From NCBI GenBank assembly GCA_964615375.1, contig CAZTOW010000001.1, positions 62,001 through 126,000 on the forward strand: a DNA stretch of 64,000 bases, written 5' to 3'. The number at the start of each line of letters is the position of its first letter. The first letter of the stretch is position 1. A program made the translations under genes and the position numbers. A model generated the notes under the pieces. That model worked only from the letters and a program-made list of their open reading frames with translations. It was not told where the DNA came from and made no database searches. Shown here in pieces: positions 62,758-64,000 of this stretch. The stretch is from CAZKWG01 sp964615375 (GTDB taxonomy: Bacteria > Myxococcota_A > UBA796 > CAZKWG01).

Positions 62758-64000
62758 GGCCCACCCGCCGCGCGCTCGTCCTGCTCTGGCTGTGGCTCTT
62801 CGCCGCGGTCGCGGCCTCCTTCCGCCCGGAGCTGCGCCCCGCCTGGTGGGGGATGCTGGGCCTGGGCCTCGCCGTCGCGGCCCTGGACCTGCTGCTGGTC
62901 CGGCGCCTGCCCTGGCCCACGGTCGAGCGCGAGGGGCCGGGCTTCCTGGCGCTGGGCAACTGGCACCCCTTCAAGCTCCAGCTCCGCAACCCCGGCCGCG
63001 CCACCCTGCGCCTCACCGTCTTCGAGCACTACCCGACCGTGCATGAGGCCGCCGGCCTCCCCCAGGAGCTCCAGCTCGGCCCGGAGGAGGGGGTCGAGCT
63101 GGTCTGGCGCCTGCGCCCGCGGAGCCGCGGCCCCTTCGAGATCGAGGCGGCGGACCTGCTGATCGCGAGCCCGCTCGGGCTCTGGCAGCGGCGCGGGCGG
63201 GTCGGCCCGCGGACCCCCATCCGCGTCTACCCGGACTTCCAGCAGGTGGTCCGCTACGCGCTGCTGGCCACGGACGACCGCGTCAGCGCCATGGGCATCC
63301 ACACCCTGCGGCGCCGCGGCGAGGGCCTGGAGTTCTTCCAGCTCCGCGAGTACCGGCAGGGCGACGCGCTGCGCCAGATCGACTGGAAGGCCGTCTCGCG
63401 CCGCCGCGCGCTCATCAGCCGCGAGTACCAGGAGGAGCAGAACCAGCAGCTCGTCTTCCTGTTGGACTGCGGGCGCCGCCTGCGCAGCGAAGACGGGGAC
63501 ATCACCCACTTCGACCACGTGCTGAACGCCATCCTGCTGCTCTCCTACGTGGCGCTGCGCCAGGGCGACGCGGTGGGCCTGATGACCTTCTCCGGGCCCG
63601 AGCGCTGGGTGCCGCCCCGCCGCGGTCGCGGCTACCTGCGCGTGCTCCAGGACCAGATCTACGATCTGCAGACCACGCTGGCGCCCTCGGACTTCCGCGA
63701 GGCCGCCCAGCGCCTCGCCACCCGCCAGCGCCGCCGCGCCCTGGTCATCATGATGACCAACCTCAAGGACGAGGACTCCGCCGAGCTCGCCCCGGCCCTG
63801 GCCCTGCTGCGCCGCAAGCACCTGGTCCTGCTGGCCAGCCTGCGCGAGACGGCGCTGGGCGAGCTCCTGGAGCGCCCGGTCCAACGCTTCGACGACGCGC
63901 TGGCGGTGAGCTCGGCCTGGCACTACCTGGAGCAGCGCCGGGCCGCCCAGGAGCGGCTCAAGGACAGCGGCGTGCGCGCGCTCGACGTCGAGCCGGCCGA
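62754..64000 (+). CDS. DUF58 domain protein, truncated at window edge
   Basis: At least 415 residues from TTG 62754, overlapping the moxR stop in TTGA; the frame is open at the right edge. Two N-terminal helices (ALVLLWLWLFAAVAASF, WWGMLGLGLAVAALDLLLV) precede a beta domain and the DUF58 signature (LEFFQLREYRQGDALRQIDWKAVSRR), followed by a VWA-like region (LVFLLDCGRRL, VALRQGDAVGLMTFSG). Works with MoxR in unknown envelope or assembly functions. More genes of the operon probably lie beyond 64000. Confidence 0.93.
   Translation, partial: MRPTRRALVLLWLWLFAAVAASFRPELRPAWWGMLGLGLAVAALDLLLVRRLPWPTVEREGPGFLALGNWHPFKLQLRNPGRATLRLTVFEHYPTVHEAAGLPQELQLGPEEGVELVWRLRPRSRGPFEIEAADLLIASPLGLWQRRGRVGPRTPIRVYPDFQQVVRYALLATDDRVSAMGIHTLRRRGEGLEFFQLREYRQGDALRQIDWKAVSRRRALISREYQEEQNQQLVFLLDCGRRLRSEDGDITHFDHVLNAILLLSYVALRQGDAVGLMTFSGPERWVPPRRGRGYLRVLQDQIYDLQTTLAPSDFREAAQRLATRQRRRALVIMMTNLKDEDSAELAPALALLRRKHLVLLASLRETALGELLERPVQRFDDALAVSSAWHYLEQRRAAQERLKDSGVRALDVEPA

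Overview
The window is a 64 kb piece of a very GC-rich bacterial chromosome. It most likely comes from a member of the Myxococcota or a closely related former deltaproteobacterial lineage. This rests on four things: a secreted protein ending in a MYXO-CTERM-like tail (48838-50286), an AgmX/PglI-type C-terminal domain protein (24397-25818), a subtilase with MopE-type Asp/Cys-rich repeats (1-1707), and many secreted proteins and lipoproteins of unknown function. Genes are tightly packed. Many start codons overlap the preceding stop (ATGA, GTGA, TTGA and probably CTGA), and convergent genes often touch or overlap at their ends. I saw no rRNA, tRNA, CRISPR array, insertion sequence, integrase or phage gene.

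Layout. 1-5204: truncated secreted subtilase, GNAT/NTF2-like protein, an NfeD-slipin membrane pair and a small secreted protein. 5191-13483: an RNA-repair locus with RtcR (sigma-54 activator with a CARF-like sensor) divergent from rtcB, an MJ1316/DUF504-type small protein and rtcA. These are followed at short spacing by two ATPases with NTPase motifs and a DGAT/PlsC-like acyltransferase. A near-consensus sigma-54 promoter lies directly before rtcB. 13494-15073: a three-gene cassette of unknown function with less GC-rich DNA. 15277-18345: lipoprotein, small membrane protein, an ECF sigma factor overlapping a 79-residue membrane protein, and a tandem VOC protein. 18485-24392: acetyltransferase-like gene, GT-C glycosyltransferase-like gene and a two-gene fatty-acid beta-oxidation operon. 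24397-31680: AgmX-like protein, second VOC protein, three lipoproteins including a PHP-domain enzyme, an aldo/keto reductase and a small beta-barrel-like protein.

31708-44824 is a minus-strand envelope operon: a 1,710-residue secreted protein of unknown family, a 1,928-residue alpha-2-macroglobulin-like protein that lacks the thioester motif, and penicillin-binding protein 1C, all joined by 4-base overlaps. 44938-57372 holds a frameshifted small membrane gene, a DUF2752 protein, an SLC1-type symporter, a TPR-like secreted protein, a MYXO-CTERM phosphodiester glycosidase, a VWA protein with a 31-bp perfect palindrome upstream of its promoter, a YebC protein, an ankyrin-repeat protein, a TonB-C-like protein, and a deacetylase/hydrolase fusion that probably starts with CTG. 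57428-64000 is a chain of six overlapping genes (RDD, SpoIIM, DUF4129, DUF4350, MoxR, DUF58) that runs off the right edge.

The best candidates for an undescribed system are the RNA-repair locus with its two ATPases and acyltransferase, the envelope operon with the giant protein, and the unknown three-gene cassette at 13494-15073.
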